64,000 nucleotides of DNA from Maridesulfovibrio sp. (GCF_963677005.1 NZ_OY781616.1:1619501-1683500); one strand, 5' to 3'; numbered from the stretch's first letter, positions 7,677 to 16,897 are shown. The notes: generated by a model from the sequence alone, not told the origin. Numbers and translations: made by a program.

Positions 7677-9152
7677 TCACTGTATTTCACATGTTGTCTT
7701 GATCGACCCTAACGCCGCAGTAAAATAATCAATATTAAGCAAACGCAAAGCATCCTGGCTCTCACTTCTAAGTATAAATCTCACGGGTTGAAACCTACTA
7801 CTTAAATGTGACATAATTTCAATGCCATGCACTTCTTCTTCCAACATAATATAATAATATCTTGGCTGTTTACGCTTTGAGCTAGACTTCAGCTCTTGTT
7901 TTATTATTTCATCAGAAAATACGGTATCATTCGATCCAAACATTGAAACGCACAATTCCTTTGGGCAATGCTCGTTAAAATAATCATACGTTTCTCTTGG
8001 CACTGCGGAACTTATTCCTAAGCCAAGGCCTAGTTCATCCAAATATTCTCTGGACATATTTTCTAATCCCATCCCAACTTCTCCAATAGAAATAACCTTA
8101 GAACAAGGATTGGTCGGATCAGGGACACTCATGGTAACAGTGGAAATAATTATCTCAACCTCGTGCTTGGCAACCGTTCGGCACTTAAGCGCAAAGGATG
8201 CATTTACATTGTAAATATTTTGAGAAGACAATTTGAACTCTTCACATTCGGAAATAAATTTCAAAGCTAGACAAAATGCTATTTCCTTATAAAAATGAGC
8301 CTTATCACCCTCTTTAACAGCTCCTTCTGGGCTCATTTTGCACAAATCTAAGGCGTCATTAATATCATCTTTAAAAGACCAAAATCCAACCTCTTGCAAA
8401 TATTTTAGATATGCTTGTTCTGAAGGATTTCGCATTTCCGAACTTGGCACAACACAATCAGCCAATTTATTTTTGTAAAAATTATCATTAAGATATTTAT
8501 GATCTAGAAACATTATTTTACTTGCAGACACATTCAAAATAACTTCTATAAATCTCTCTCTAAAGTGACTGTCCATACATTCAGACACACTTGTAGCCGA
8601 ACAACTGGAACAGACAGTTTGCATCTCTGCAAATGATGTTGAAGTATTTACTTTCTCTTCAATTCGATCGCTTAATATAGATATTGACAGTAAATCCCTA
8701 TTCTTAGAACTACTGCAAACAAACACACTGAAATATCCACACAAGCACCTTATAAATTTTCCGGAGATATTATCATCAAGACCACTGTCTTCATAAAATT
8801 TTCTTTTAACGTCATTATAAAGTTCACTATGCTCAAAACTTTTTCCAGAAATATAAATTTTTACTAAATCTAAAATTTGTTCAGTATCAATTAAGTTCAG
8901 CCTCTCAAAGCACTTATCAGTATTAACTTCATCATCAAAAAATATTCTACGAACAAACTTTGATTTGAAAGATGAAAAATAGCCTTCCGAGGGCAAAATT
9001 AAAGATCTATATGTCTCTATATTTGCTTTGATAGAACTGTCATATTCTCCCTTTCGGCTACTAGCGATATTTTTCAAAAGGAATAAAACACTAACCATCG
9101 GCTTTGCATTCTTAATAGCGAGCTTACCAATTGCAATCCAGTCTAAGGTCAT
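7677..9152 (-). CDS. Unknown protein of the MoxR operon (491 aa)
   Basis: Start chosen at ATG 9152 (MTLDWIAIGKLAIKNAK), with GGCGGG 6 bases upstream; an earlier ATG at 9209 has no ribosome site. No domain is recognised. Seen: a hydrophobic stretch near residues 15-30 (AKPMVSVLFLLKNIA), a CSSCS cysteine cluster near residue 180, and a C-terminal half of mixed beta/alpha character. It is the first gene of the operon with MoxR and the vWA/FGE protein. By position it should be the third component or effector of the system. The DNA is AT-rich compared with the flanking chromosome. The 231 bp upstream, to the IS element, hold only the promoter region. Confidence 0.6.
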   Translation of the reverse strand: MTLDWIAIGKLAIKNAKPMVSVLFLLKNIASSRKGEYDSSIKANIETYRSLILPSEGYFSSFKSKFVRRIFFDDEVNTDKCFERLNLIDTEQILDLVKIYISGKSFEHSELYNDVKRKFYEDSGLDDNISGKFIRCLCGYFSVFVCSSSKNRDLLSISILSDRIEEKVNTSTSFAEMQTVCSSCSATSVSECMDSHFRERFIEVILNVSASKIMFLDHKYLNDNFYKNKLADCVVPSSEMRNPSEQAYLKYLQEVGFWSFKDDINDALDLCKMSPEGAVKEGDKAHFYKEIAFCLALKFISECEEFKLSSQNIYNVNASFALKCRTVAKHEVEIIISTVTMSVPDPTNPCSKVISIGEVGMGLENMSREYLDELGLGLGISSAVPRETYDYFNEHCPKELCVSMFGSNDTVFSDEIIKQELKSSSKRKQPRYYYIMLEEEVHGIEIMSHLSSRFQPVRFILRSESQDALRLLNIDYFTAALGSIKTTCEIQ

Positions 9153-9413
9153 CTCTTTCCCGCCAATATTATGATATCCTGAACGACTACTGAATTCCCA
9201 TCTAGTCATTATCTAAAAACTAACAAGAATAATTAACAAACAAATATAACAACTTCAACAGGATTACTATTGTCGTGTGACTGACCAGAGGGGCATAGTA
9301 AATTTACAACAAATTCATTCTAGAACAGATCATCGCCCATTCTTAAGAGAACGTCCCTTACGTCGAATTTCATTCCCCGCAACTGATCCTGCCACACTTT
9401 TCTGGACAGTCAG

Positions 9414-10295
9414 CTAAGCCACAAAGAAATTTTCCTGACAGTTGATTTCAAATTCAGCAGGTGACACCCATCCATTACTGGAGTGTCGTCTTCTGCGGTT
9501 ATAATAGGCCTCAATGTATTGAAAGAGAGCAATTTCAGCTTCCTGCCTGTGTGTAAATTTTCTATGATAGACCATTTGCGTTTTAAGGGTATGGAAAAAG
9601 GATTCGGCAACCGCATTATCCCAGCAATTCCCTTTGCGGCTCATGCTTTGGGTGCAACCATATTTTGCCAGCAATTTTCTAAATTCTCGACTGGCGTACT
9701 GCACCCCTCGATCGCTATGAATCATCAATCCTTTCGGTGGTCGACGCCTTGCAATTGCTTTTTTCAAAGCGCGGATTACAGAGCTTCTATCTAATGAGGC
9801 ACTCAAATCCCAGCCAACTATTATCCTAGAAAATAAATCTATAAAAACAGTGAGATAAAACCATTTCTTGCCAACTTTAATGTATGTAATATCCGTAACC
9901 CAAGCAGTATTCGGCTTGTATGCCGAGAACCGACGGTCCAGCAGGTTGGGGGCAACCGGCTCCTTGTGAGAGGAGTCTGTGGTGACCACGAACTTTCTTG
10001 TCGTTTTACACTGGAGTCCCATCGCCTTCATTTTTCTAGCAACTCGAACACGACTGACCGAGCAGAACCGTTCTTCATCATGCAGGTCGGCTGTGATCAT
10101 GGGACTTCCCGCCATTTGACCATGCTCATAATAAAGCTCCTGAATACGCTGGCACAATACTTTGTTTTCAATAGCTCTTTTTGATTCAGGTCTCGATAAC
10201 CACGCATAAAAACCGCTCCTGGAAACGTCCAGAGTTAGGCACATCTTCTTCACCGGAAAACTGGAGCGGTTCGCTTTTATAAATTGGAACGTCAT
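9414..10295 (-). CDS. IS3-family transposase OrfB, copy 1
   Basis: 293 aa with an HTH_21-like N-terminal region and an rve integrase core. The DDE triad is visible as D in WVTDITY, D in IHSDRGVQY and E in NAVAESFFH. It overlaps orfA by 4 bp (ATGA). An A7G slippery run within orfA could also give an OrfAB fusion by -1 frameshift, as in other IS3 elements. Compared with copy 2 it has Val instead of Ala in CSVSR(V/A)RVARK and Thr instead of Ala in HRKF(T/A)HRQ. Confidence 0.95.
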   Translation of the reverse strand: MTFQFIKANRSSFPVKKMCLTLDVSRSGFYAWLSRPESKRAIENKVLCQRIQELYYEHGQMAGSPMITADLHDEERFCSVSRVRVARKMKAMGLQCKTTRKFVVTTDSSHKEPVAPNLLDRRFSAYKPNTAWVTDITYIKVGKKWFYLTVFIDLFSRIIVGWDLSASLDRSSVIRALKKAIARRRPPKGLMIHSDRGVQYASREFRKLLAKYGCTQSMSRKGNCWDNAVAESFFHTLKTQMVYHRKFTHRQEAEIALFQYIEAYYNRRRRHSSNGWVSPAEFEINCQENFFVA

Positions 10296-10597
10296 TTCGG
10301 TGCGCTGCTGAAGATGGCCAATGCTTTTTTTAGGATATCACGCTCAGTTTCCGCATCGCGTAATTTTTTCTCCAGCTCTTTGATCCTTCGTTTCTCATCA
10401 GTCAAAATTCCATTTTCCTGTCCGGTAAACGCATTCCCACCGTTACGGAAATATTCACGACGCCACCGATAAAGAATATTGGGGGAGATCCCAAGACTGT
10501 CTGCAACTTCGGTATGAGTTCGGGATGGATCTTCACTTAAAAGGACTGCATTTCGTTTAAATTCCGGATCGTAATTCCGACGTTTGGATTTGGTCAT
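10292..10597 (-). CDS. IS3-family transposase OrfA, copy 1
   Basis: 101 aa: helix-turn-helix (RNYDPEFKRNAVLL through LGISPNILYRWRREY) followed by a leucine-zipper-like coiled coil ending ILKKALAIFSSAPK. Identical in protein sequence to copy 2. It binds the terminal repeats and guides OrfB. Confidence 0.95.
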   Translation of the reverse strand: MTKSKRRNYDPEFKRNAVLLSEDPSRTHTEVADSLGISPNILYRWRREYFRNGGNAFTGQENGILTDEKRRIKELEKKLRDAETERDILKKALAIFSSAPK

Positions 10598-10628
10598 TCG
10601 CTTCTCCTGTGAAAGTCAGGATAGCGGC

Positions 10629-11330
10629 TTAAGTTCGTGTCCACAATCTTGTAGCAGGATCAAATTGCCGGGCGTCATCAATAAGGACATTATCTTCTAG
10701 TACATGTTCACCATATTTACTAAGCCCAGACACTTGTCCTGTCTTAATGGTTAGCTCTTCTGGCTTATATGATTGGTCAATGCCGAATGCATTTAATGCT
10801 GTTTTAATCGCATTTTCCTGTGCCCATTCTTTATTTGGTGTAGGCCGCAGTTTAGGAATTTGGCTCACAGTATTGTTTAATGCATTAATGTTTTCTGGGA
10901 ATTCAGCCAAAATTTCTATTATGTTAGAACTTAGTTTTGGTGAAAGCATGGATGTAGCATTTTGGACTGGAATCTTATCCATGAAAGCCGAGTAGAATCT
11001 TGAAATTGTTATGAGGTCGGATAGCTCCTCAAAGGAATTAGGAACGATTCTTTGCAAACCAGTCAAGGTTAGCCGTGACTCCAACGTTGAAACGGCTCTT
11101 TTCCTTGCTACAACCCCGATGAATAGTTTTACTTCATGATCATCAATGAATTCTACTAAGCAAAAAGTAGGTGTCCTGAAATTTTTAAAACTGTCATGAC
11201 GTCTAGTGAAAGTTATATGCTCTAGCCCTCGTCTAGAGTATAGCAAAGAGTGAGAATCTGCTTCATCAAATGAAATGAGGATGAGAGGTTTTTTTTCAAC
11301 CCAATTTGCTATGTCATTTATAACGTCCAT
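10629..11330 (-). pseudogene. Last gene of the HsdM-DAC operon, 3' end lost to IS insertion
   Basis: Native sequence is 10663-11330 (about 223 codons); the final residues DPATRLWTRT come from the IS end, exactly as in the truncated relaxase. A ribosome site GGAG 6 bases before ATG 11330 and the 29-bp gap to the gene upstream support an operon position. The visible part has LILISFDEADSHSLLY at the N-terminus and a late HVLEDNVLIDDARQF stretch. From memory, similar stretches precede nuclease-like domains in other proteins, which would make the lost part catalytic, but this is weak. The rest of the gene is not found elsewhere in the window. Confidence 0.6.
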
Positions 11331-11359
11331 TAGTGCTCCAGATATATTGAGGAATGAGC

Positions 11360-12367
11360 TTATTCTTCGGCATTCACGATAAACTCGACTATTGAAACTC
11401 CACCACTGTCTTCAGGATAATCCGGCTCTTCTGGCCAGCCCCCATCAAAATTGGGAGGCCCATCATTACTGTTGTGGTCTGAGAAATTATGACTGCTTTG
11501 CATGTCGTAGCACTCTTTTAATAAAGAGTGCTTTGAGCTTGCTCCGGCAAGAAATACTCCGCTTTTTTGAAAGGTCATCGCATCAAAGGATGCTGAAGCT
11601 CGATCCGTAAAAACACTTACACGGTCTTTTGTTGCTGAAATTAAGTCGTTTACGACTTGATCCCACCCACCTTTTCCTAGTCGTGACGTATCGTAAGGCT
11701 TACCAGCATTACCTTGAATGAAATTGAATAATTCATGAATGAAGCATTGGTGACGACTTAATTTGGGAGTGGTCGGCTGAGCTGTTAGCAGTCCACAGTT
11801 GTCACATCTGATCTGATGGCGTAGTTCAACTTTTTCGAGTTCATACTGTTCTGCACACCCCGCGCCGTTGATGAATAAGTATTTTGCAGCGTCGTACATG
11901 TCTGGTTCGCAAATATATCTTTGTTCACCCATCAGGTACCCCGACCTGCGTCCATATATGAATGGTGGCCAGTTAGAATATAGGTGCCACTGGTTTTTAT
12001 TGTCAGCCTTGCTGTATTTATTTCCTTTCTTGGCTTGTAACAGTAGTGCATTTTGCTTTGTGATTCTGTCGTTTGAAACCATCGTTTGTAAAAGCAACAG
12101 ATCACCAATCTCAACTGATCCAGGAATTTTGTCTGGAAAAGTTTTACAAATAACTAAAGGGAGAGCATGAACAAAAGCTCCATTTACCGAAATTCTTATA
12201 TTATTACTCTGAGCAATTCGGTTAATATAGCGCGGCAAAAGACATACTAGATTTGCAACTAGCTGAGGTTCATTTTGAGTCATATCACTAAAGGCAGAGT
12301 TTACTGCATAAGTAATAGCTCTTAATATCCTATTAGAATCATCCTTTCTAAATAGAAGATTTATCAT
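11360..12367 (-). CDS. Unknown protein of the HsdM-DAC operon (335 aa), possible zinc site
   Basis: Start at ATG 12367, 4 bp after the HsdM stop, with GGAG upstream; the frame extends further up but inside hsdM. A likely metal site is seen in the middle: IRCDNCGLL followed by HQCFIHE. The C-terminus is acidic and rich in Pro, Asp and Gly (GPPNFDGGWPEEPDYPED). No nuclease or specificity-subunit motif is recognised. It lies between the methyltransferase and the truncated last gene, so it probably works with the methyltransferases. It could supply the target-recognition or effector role that HsdS/HsdR would normally provide, but nothing in the sequence proves it. Confidence 0.65.
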   Translation of the reverse strand: MINLLFRKDDSNRILRAITYAVNSAFSDMTQNEPQLVANLVCLLPRYINRIAQSNNIRISVNGAFVHALPLVICKTFPDKIPGSVEIGDLLLLQTMVSNDRITKQNALLLQAKKGNKYSKADNKNQWHLYSNWPPFIYGRRSGYLMGEQRYICEPDMYDAAKYLFINGAGCAEQYELEKVELRHQIRCDNCGLLTAQPTTPKLSRHQCFIHELFNFIQGNAGKPYDTSRLGKGGWDQVVNDLISATKDRVSVFTDRASASFDAMTFQKSGVFLAGASSKHSLLKECYDMQSSHNFSDHNSNDGPPNFDGGWPEEPDYPEDSGGVSIVEFIVNAEE

Positions 12368-12371
12368 TACT

Positions 12372-13862
12372 TTAGAGCTCCTTCTCCAACATATCCAAAA
12401 GCTCACCCATAGATTCACGGAGAGCAACAGAATTCTCCCGCCAATCCGCAACAGCCTTTTTCAAATCAACCTGCTCAGTCTTACAGTTCCCGTTACCATT
12501 CCCATTCTCCGTACGAACATAAAGCGGAATGCTGAGATTGCTTCCCTGCTTTAGGATGTCTTCATTACCAATGATTTTTGAGAAGCCATCTTCATCACTA
12601 AAGCTATTGTATGCGTTAACAATCCGTTTAATGTGATCGTCAGTCAAAAAGCTTTGAGCCCGTTCTCGTGTAACTTCGTTAACGGCATTGATGAATTGAA
12701 CTTTGCCTTTCCGCTCAGTAGGCTTGTTCATCGCACAGATGATGACACAGGCCTCCATAGGTGAGTTGTAAAAGAGGTTAGGTCCAAGACCGAGGACGCA
12801 TTCAACTACGTCATGCTCAATCAATTTTTCACGCATGGAGCTTTCTTCATTACGGAAAAGAACCCCATGAGGGAAAAGAATCGCGCAGCGTCCGTTTTCA
12901 GTGTTCATGCTTTGGATGATGTGTTGCCAGAATGCGTAGTCCGCACGCCCCTGCGGGGGAGTTCCATAAATATTCCGCCCCCAGGCATCAGAAGACCATG
13001 CTTTACGATCCCACTGCTTAATTGAGTAAGGCGGGTTGGCAAGAACGACGTTGAACTTCATAAGCTCATCGCCTTCAGTGAAGGCTGGACTGGACAGAGT
13101 GTCACCTCGGACGACCTTGAAATCTTCAATGCCATGCAGAAAGATGTTCATCTTGCCGATGGCGGAGGTCAGCAGGTTACGTTCCTGCCCGAACAGGCGA
13201 AGGTTGCGCCATTCCTTATTCTGCCGCTTGAGATGAGCAACGGCAGAGAGCAGCATACCCGCAGATCCGCATGTTGGATCATAGATGGATTCACCAGGTT
13301 GGGGCTTCAGTATTTCCGTCATCAAGTGGACAACTGTGCGGTTGGTGTAAAATTCAGCAGCAGTGTGCCCTGAGTCATCAGCAAATTTTTTGATCAGGAA
13401 TTCATAACCAATGCCGAGTTCGTCTTCTGGACAGTTAGCAATAGAAAGAGTCTGAGAGCTAAAGTTTTCAATCAGTTCACGTAGCATGTGGTCCGGCAAA
13501 CGGTCTTTGTTGGTCCACTGAGCATCGCCAAAGACACCAAATAGGGTGTCCGGATTTGCTTTCTCAATAGCACGCAGAGAATCCTGAATAGCCTTACCGA
13601 CGTCTTTGACCTTGGCGCGGGTAGCAGTCCAGTGCGCATCAGCAGGAATTTGAAAGCGGTGCTGTTCCGGCAGCTCTGCATATTCTTTATCGCCGCCGGA
13701 TTCCTCAAGAGCTTCAGCTAGTTCTTCATCATAAACGTCGCAAAGACGCTTATAAAAGAGCATAGGAAAAATGAACTGCTTGTAGTCCCCGGCATCAATG
13801 TATCCGCGTAAAAGGGTGGCTGCACCCCAGAGATATGATTCTAGTTCTGTTTGGGAGATCAT
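12372..13862 (-). CDS. hsdM: Type I-like N6-adenine DNA methyltransferase (HsdM), copy 1
   Basis: 496 aa, the usual HsdM length. An N-terminal HsdM helical domain (YLWGAATLLRGYIDAGDYKQFIFPMLFYKRLCDVYDEE) precedes a class I methyltransferase core with SAM motif YDPTCGSAGML near residue 192 and catalytic NPPY in VVLANPPYSI near residue 278. Uses SAM to methylate adenine N6 in DNA, normally within an M2S complex. There is no hsdS or hsdR nearby. It begins 3 bp after the DAC-like gene. It is clearly paralogous to the second HsdM at 15119-16642 but well diverged, suggesting that two different M subunits act together or at different sites. Confidence 0.93.
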   Translation of the reverse strand: MISQTELESYLWGAATLLRGYIDAGDYKQFIFPMLFYKRLCDVYDEELAEALEESGGDKEYAELPEQHRFQIPADAHWTATRAKVKDVGKAIQDSLRAIEKANPDTLFGVFGDAQWTNKDRLPDHMLRELIENFSSQTLSIANCPEDELGIGYEFLIKKFADDSGHTAAEFYTNRTVVHLMTEILKPQPGESIYDPTCGSAGMLLSAVAHLKRQNKEWRNLRLFGQERNLLTSAIGKMNIFLHGIEDFKVVRGDTLSSPAFTEGDELMKFNVVLANPPYSIKQWDRKAWSSDAWGRNIYGTPPQGRADYAFWQHIIQSMNTENGRCAILFPHGVLFRNEESSMREKLIEHDVVECVLGLGPNLFYNSPMEACVIICAMNKPTERKGKVQFINAVNEVTRERAQSFLTDDHIKRIVNAYNSFSDEDGFSKIIGNEDILKQGSNLSIPLYVRTENGNGNGNCKTEQVDLKKAVADWRENSVALRESMGELLDMLEKEL

Positions 13863-13865
13863 AAG

Positions 13866-15131
13866 TTATGAGAGCCTTACTATTTCTTCTTTGTCACGAT
13901 TGATAGCTTTGATATACCCGTCATTAGAAATTTTTATGCCGAGGCCGTATTTTGCAACAGCTACGGTTGCAGCTTGCCTCCCTCCACTTGAGCTGCCTCC
14001 TTCAACAGAGAGAATAGCACCTGTGGCAAGAAAATTACCTTCATGATCAAGTACAGTCGCACCATCTATAGAAACGAGTTCAAGCCTGAGGAGTCTATCA
14101 AGGTTTTGAAATTTAGTGTTTTTGATTAAATAGTTTAAAGCTTTGGATTTTGATGTTGTTTGTTTTTCTAAAAGGTCCTTGTCGTTTATAAGTCCTTTGC
14201 TGATAGCGGTGGGCTTACTCCTTGCGTTCAATACTCCAATACACCCTCCTGTCTTTGCAAAGGAAACATCAAGAGCGGTTAGATATATTTCTTTCCGCAA
14301 TGTTTCAGACGATTTCCTTCCCATTGCTTTGTTTGTAAGCCTTTTGATAACTGATTCATGAGCAAAGTAACGCCAGTATCCTCTTCGTTTGGCAAAGCAT
14401 AAATTCCCATCTTTAAATATGAGTATTTCGCCCCCACGGTTCAGCGAAATAATAATGTTTTCAGTGTCTTTGGTCCATGCTGCTAACTTGGAGAATCTAA
14501 TTGGGGAATACAACTCACTCACATCATAATCGTCATCAAAAATTTTGTGACTAACTAATAGCCCTTCATCATCGAAGATTAACGCAGTATCATGCCCGTT
14601 ACTCATTACTTTAAAAAAATCGTGGTCTTCTAAGTCTTCAAAATGGAGACTTCCTCCTTTTCTACTTCCTGAAATGCCAAGAGAAAAAACAATTCTGTCG
14701 CCTTCATATGTTTGCTGGGACCATTCAGACAAAGTAGAAATTATCTTTAACACGAGCTGTGGATTTGATGGATTAATGCTTTTCGAAACGACTTCCGACA
14801 TAAATGATTGAGCTGTATCTTTGGCAAAAGGTTTTCTCCAATCTTTTAGTACTCTTTCAATGTGGTCTAGAAAGCAGTCCATGATTTTTAATTCATGAGG
14901 AGTAAAAGGTTGTGTTCGCTCAATCTGGCATCTGACTTCTCTGTGATTTTTTAGAGTTAGTCTGGCTTGGCCACTGTTTCTTACTTGGATAGCCAATTTG
15001 CGCATTTTTCGTCGAGGAGGGGAAACCCACGTAGGGTCACTAAAATTTGTTCCTGGAAATAATGGGAATAATAGTTGTTCAATAACTTGTCCGAACGATT
15101 TACGCCTTATTTTTTGTTCTAGGAGTGCCAT
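13866..15131 (-). CDS. DisA_N/DAC-like nucleotide-sensor protein between two HsdM genes
   Basis: 421 aa. The C-terminus resembles the diadenylate cyclase (DAC) fold: SIDGATVLDHEGNFLATGAIL (DGA motif, D near residue 356), then SSSGGRQAAT where active enzymes have GTRHRAA, then YGLGIKISNDGYIKAI where they have SEExGxIS. The RHR triad is broken (only one Arg, near 385), so cyclase activity is doubtful and a sensor or pseudo-enzyme of the DACNV kind is more likely. The middle part (HDTALIFDDEGLLVSHKIF and IIISLNRGGEILIFKDG) looks like an accessory beta domain. It overlaps the upstream HsdM by 13 bp, with GAGGG before its ATG. Inference: it senses a nucleotide made or depleted on phage infection, or links it to the methyltransferases. 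Confidence 0.62.
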   Translation of the reverse strand: MALLEQKIRRKSFGQVIEQLLFPLFPGTNFSDPTWVSPPRRKMRKLAIQVRNSGQARLTLKNHREVRCQIERTQPFTPHELKIMDCFLDHIERVLKDWRKPFAKDTAQSFMSEVVSKSINPSNPQLVLKIISTLSEWSQQTYEGDRIVFSLGISGSRKGGSLHFEDLEDHDFFKVMSNGHDTALIFDDEGLLVSHKIFDDDYDVSELYSPIRFSKLAAWTKDTENIIISLNRGGEILIFKDGNLCFAKRRGYWRYFAHESVIKRLTNKAMGRKSSETLRKEIYLTALDVSFAKTGGCIGVLNARSKPTAISKGLINDKDLLEKQTTSKSKALNYLIKNTKFQNLDRLLRLELVSIDGATVLDHEGNFLATGAILSVEGGSSSGGRQAATVAVAKYGLGIKISNDGYIKAINRDKEEIVRLS

Positions 15132-16642
15132 AGTCCCTCTTTTTTAAGCAATGCAGAAAGCTTATCTTCAGCCGTATAAGCCGCATCCAGAGATTTTTTC
15201 AAATTTTCAACTGCTTCCTCAACGGTGATGGATTCTTCCTCAATAATAGGCTCTACATAACGAGGAATATTAAGGTTGAAATCGTTCTCCTTAATTTCAT
15301 CTAACCCAACAACCCTGCATGCACCTTCGACATCTTGGTAATCTTCATACCAATTGTGGATGGCATCTACATGGGCAGGAAGCAGTTCGTTTTGTGCGCG
15401 TCCTTTCTTAAATTCATTCGACGCATCGATGAAAAGTATTTTGCCTTTTTTAGCTTCAGGCTTTCTTTTACGAAAAATTAAAATACAAGCAGCCAGTCCT
15501 GTTCCATAGAAAAGATTCTGTCCAAGCCCGATAACAGCTTCAAGTATGTCCATTTCCAGCAAGGCCTTACGGATTTTACCTTCTTTTGCCATGCGAAACA
15601 AAACACCATGAGGCAGTACAACCGCCATACGTCCGGTCTTGGGGGCCATGGATTTAATCATATGCTGCACCCAGGCGAAGTCTCCGGAATTGGCCGGAGG
15701 AATACCAGCAAAGCAACGGCCATATGGATCATTGCCCCAGATATCGTCTCCCCATTTTTTTAGCGAGAATGGAGGATTGGCTATGACACAATCAAATTCA
15801 GATATGCTGTCGCCAGAATAAAAAGCAGGCTGCCGGAGAGTGTCTCCACGTTCAATGTGAAAATCTTCGGCTCCGTGTAGAAAAAGGTTCATCCGGGCAA
15901 TGGATGAGGTGGTGAGGTTCTTTTCCTGACCATAGAGCTTGCCGAGCATGAGATTTTCATCACCACCATGCTCTTTTACATAATGGATAGCCTCAAGCAG
16001 CATGCCCCCTGTTCCGCATGCAGGGTCATAAATTGTTTCACCCGTTTGCGGAGCAAGTATTTTTACCAGAAGTGATACAACGGAACGCGGGGTATAGAAT
16101 TCACCGGCTTTTTTGTTGGTCAGGTCGGCAAATTTCTTAATCAGATATTCATATGAATGCCCAAGAATATCGGCCCTGCAAGCTTTGTTGCCAAGATCTA
16201 ACGAAGAAAAATGTTCAATCAGATCTTTGAGGAGCGAGTCAGAAAGGCGGTCCTTGTTTGTCCATTGGGCATCACCGAAAATTCCATGAAGGGTCTCAGG
16301 GTTTGCTTGCTCAATGCACCGCATTGCCTTTTGGATGGCATAGCCAACATTATCGACTCGTGCACGGACTTCTTTCCAGTGGCATTCTGGAGGGATCTGA
16401 AAGCGGTGGTTTTCAGGAAACTGTGCGTATTCGAAATCACCGTCTGATTCTTTTAAAGCAAGGGCCAGTTCTTCATCATAAACATCTGACACGCGTTTAA
16501 AGAAGAGCAGTGGAAAAATGTAAGTCTTGAAATCAGCAGCATCAACAGGACCGCGCAGGATGTTGGCAGCTTCCCAGAGATGATTGGAAAGGGAGCCGGT
16601 TTCGGTGTCGGTTGAGATATTATTTCCGTTATTCTTATTCAC
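15119..16642 (-). CDS. hsdM: Type I-like N6-adenine DNA methyltransferase (HsdM), copy 2
   Basis: 507 aa from a GTG at 16642, the only reasonable start; the ribosome site is weak. HsdM N-domain (NHLWEAANILRGPVDAADFKTYIFPLLFFKRVSDVYDEE), SAM motif YDPACGTGGML near residue 208, catalytic CVIANPPFSL. First gene of a five-gene minus-strand operon. Compared with copy 1 the catalytic motif is NPPF instead of NPPY; both forms are active in known families. The 425-bp divergent region upstream carries phased CAAGA-type repeats that may control it. Confidence 0.93.
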   Translation of the reverse strand: MNKNNGNNISTDTETGSLSNHLWEAANILRGPVDAADFKTYIFPLLFFKRVSDVYDEELALALKESDGDFEYAQFPENHRFQIPPECHWKEVRARVDNVGYAIQKAMRCIEQANPETLHGIFGDAQWTNKDRLSDSLLKDLIEHFSSLDLGNKACRADILGHSYEYLIKKFADLTNKKAGEFYTPRSVVSLLVKILAPQTGETIYDPACGTGGMLLEAIHYVKEHGGDENLMLGKLYGQEKNLTTSSIARMNLFLHGAEDFHIERGDTLRQPAFYSGDSISEFDCVIANPPFSLKKWGDDIWGNDPYGRCFAGIPPANSGDFAWVQHMIKSMAPKTGRMAVVLPHGVLFRMAKEGKIRKALLEMDILEAVIGLGQNLFYGTGLAACILIFRKRKPEAKKGKILFIDASNEFKKGRAQNELLPAHVDAIHNWYEDYQDVEGACRVVGLDEIKENDFNLNIPRYVEPIIEEESITVEEAVENLKKSLDAAYTAEDKLSALLKKEGLWHS

Positions 16643-16751
16643 TTAAATAAAACCTGTCGTTTGAAAATATGTATTTAGGACCCAATGAATAAATAGGACC
16701 TGCTGACTTATAAGGTAATCGAAATTTTGTCGACCGAACATATCGATATTT

Positions 16752-16828
16752 TGCGAGATTATGCAAGAACTAACAAGAGCTTTCAGGATTTAACAAGACT
16801 CAACGAGAACAAACAAGAATCAACAAGA
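16752..16828. repeat. Seven 10-bp-phased (A/T)(A/G)C(A/G)AGA repeats
   Basis: Heptamers start at 16752 (TGCGAGA), 16762 (TGCAAGA), 16772, 16792, 16812 and 16822 (all AACAAGA) and 16802 (AACGAGA). They sit on an exact 10-bp grid with one position (16782) empty, which puts all of them on one face of the helix. They lie between the divergent hsdM copy 2 and the Rha-like gene. Possible operator array, iterons or part of oriT. Confidence 0.7.
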
Positions 16829-16897
16829 AATAACAGTAATAATTAAATAAATTTAAATTTTTCCGCTAAATCGCTTATACTCCTGCGGAGTCCGAAG

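Larger units (their letters stand above)
9384..10662 (-). mobile_element. IS3-family element, copy 1 (1279 bp)
   Basis: Ends are TGATCCTGCyACA...TGGACA imperfect inverted repeats (outer 9 bp TGATCCTGC identical at both ends). It is the same length as copy 2 at 19278-20556 but inverted. The transposase sequences differ at only two residues. No target duplication is visible (flanks ...GCAAC and AATTG...), suggesting rearrangement after insertion. Insertion cut off the 3' end of the gene at 10663-11330. Confidence 0.93.

Noticed and set aside
9384..16642. hsdS or hsdR beside the HsdM genes
   Set aside because: Neither the DAC-like protein nor the two following proteins show target-recognition repeats or a helicase motor.
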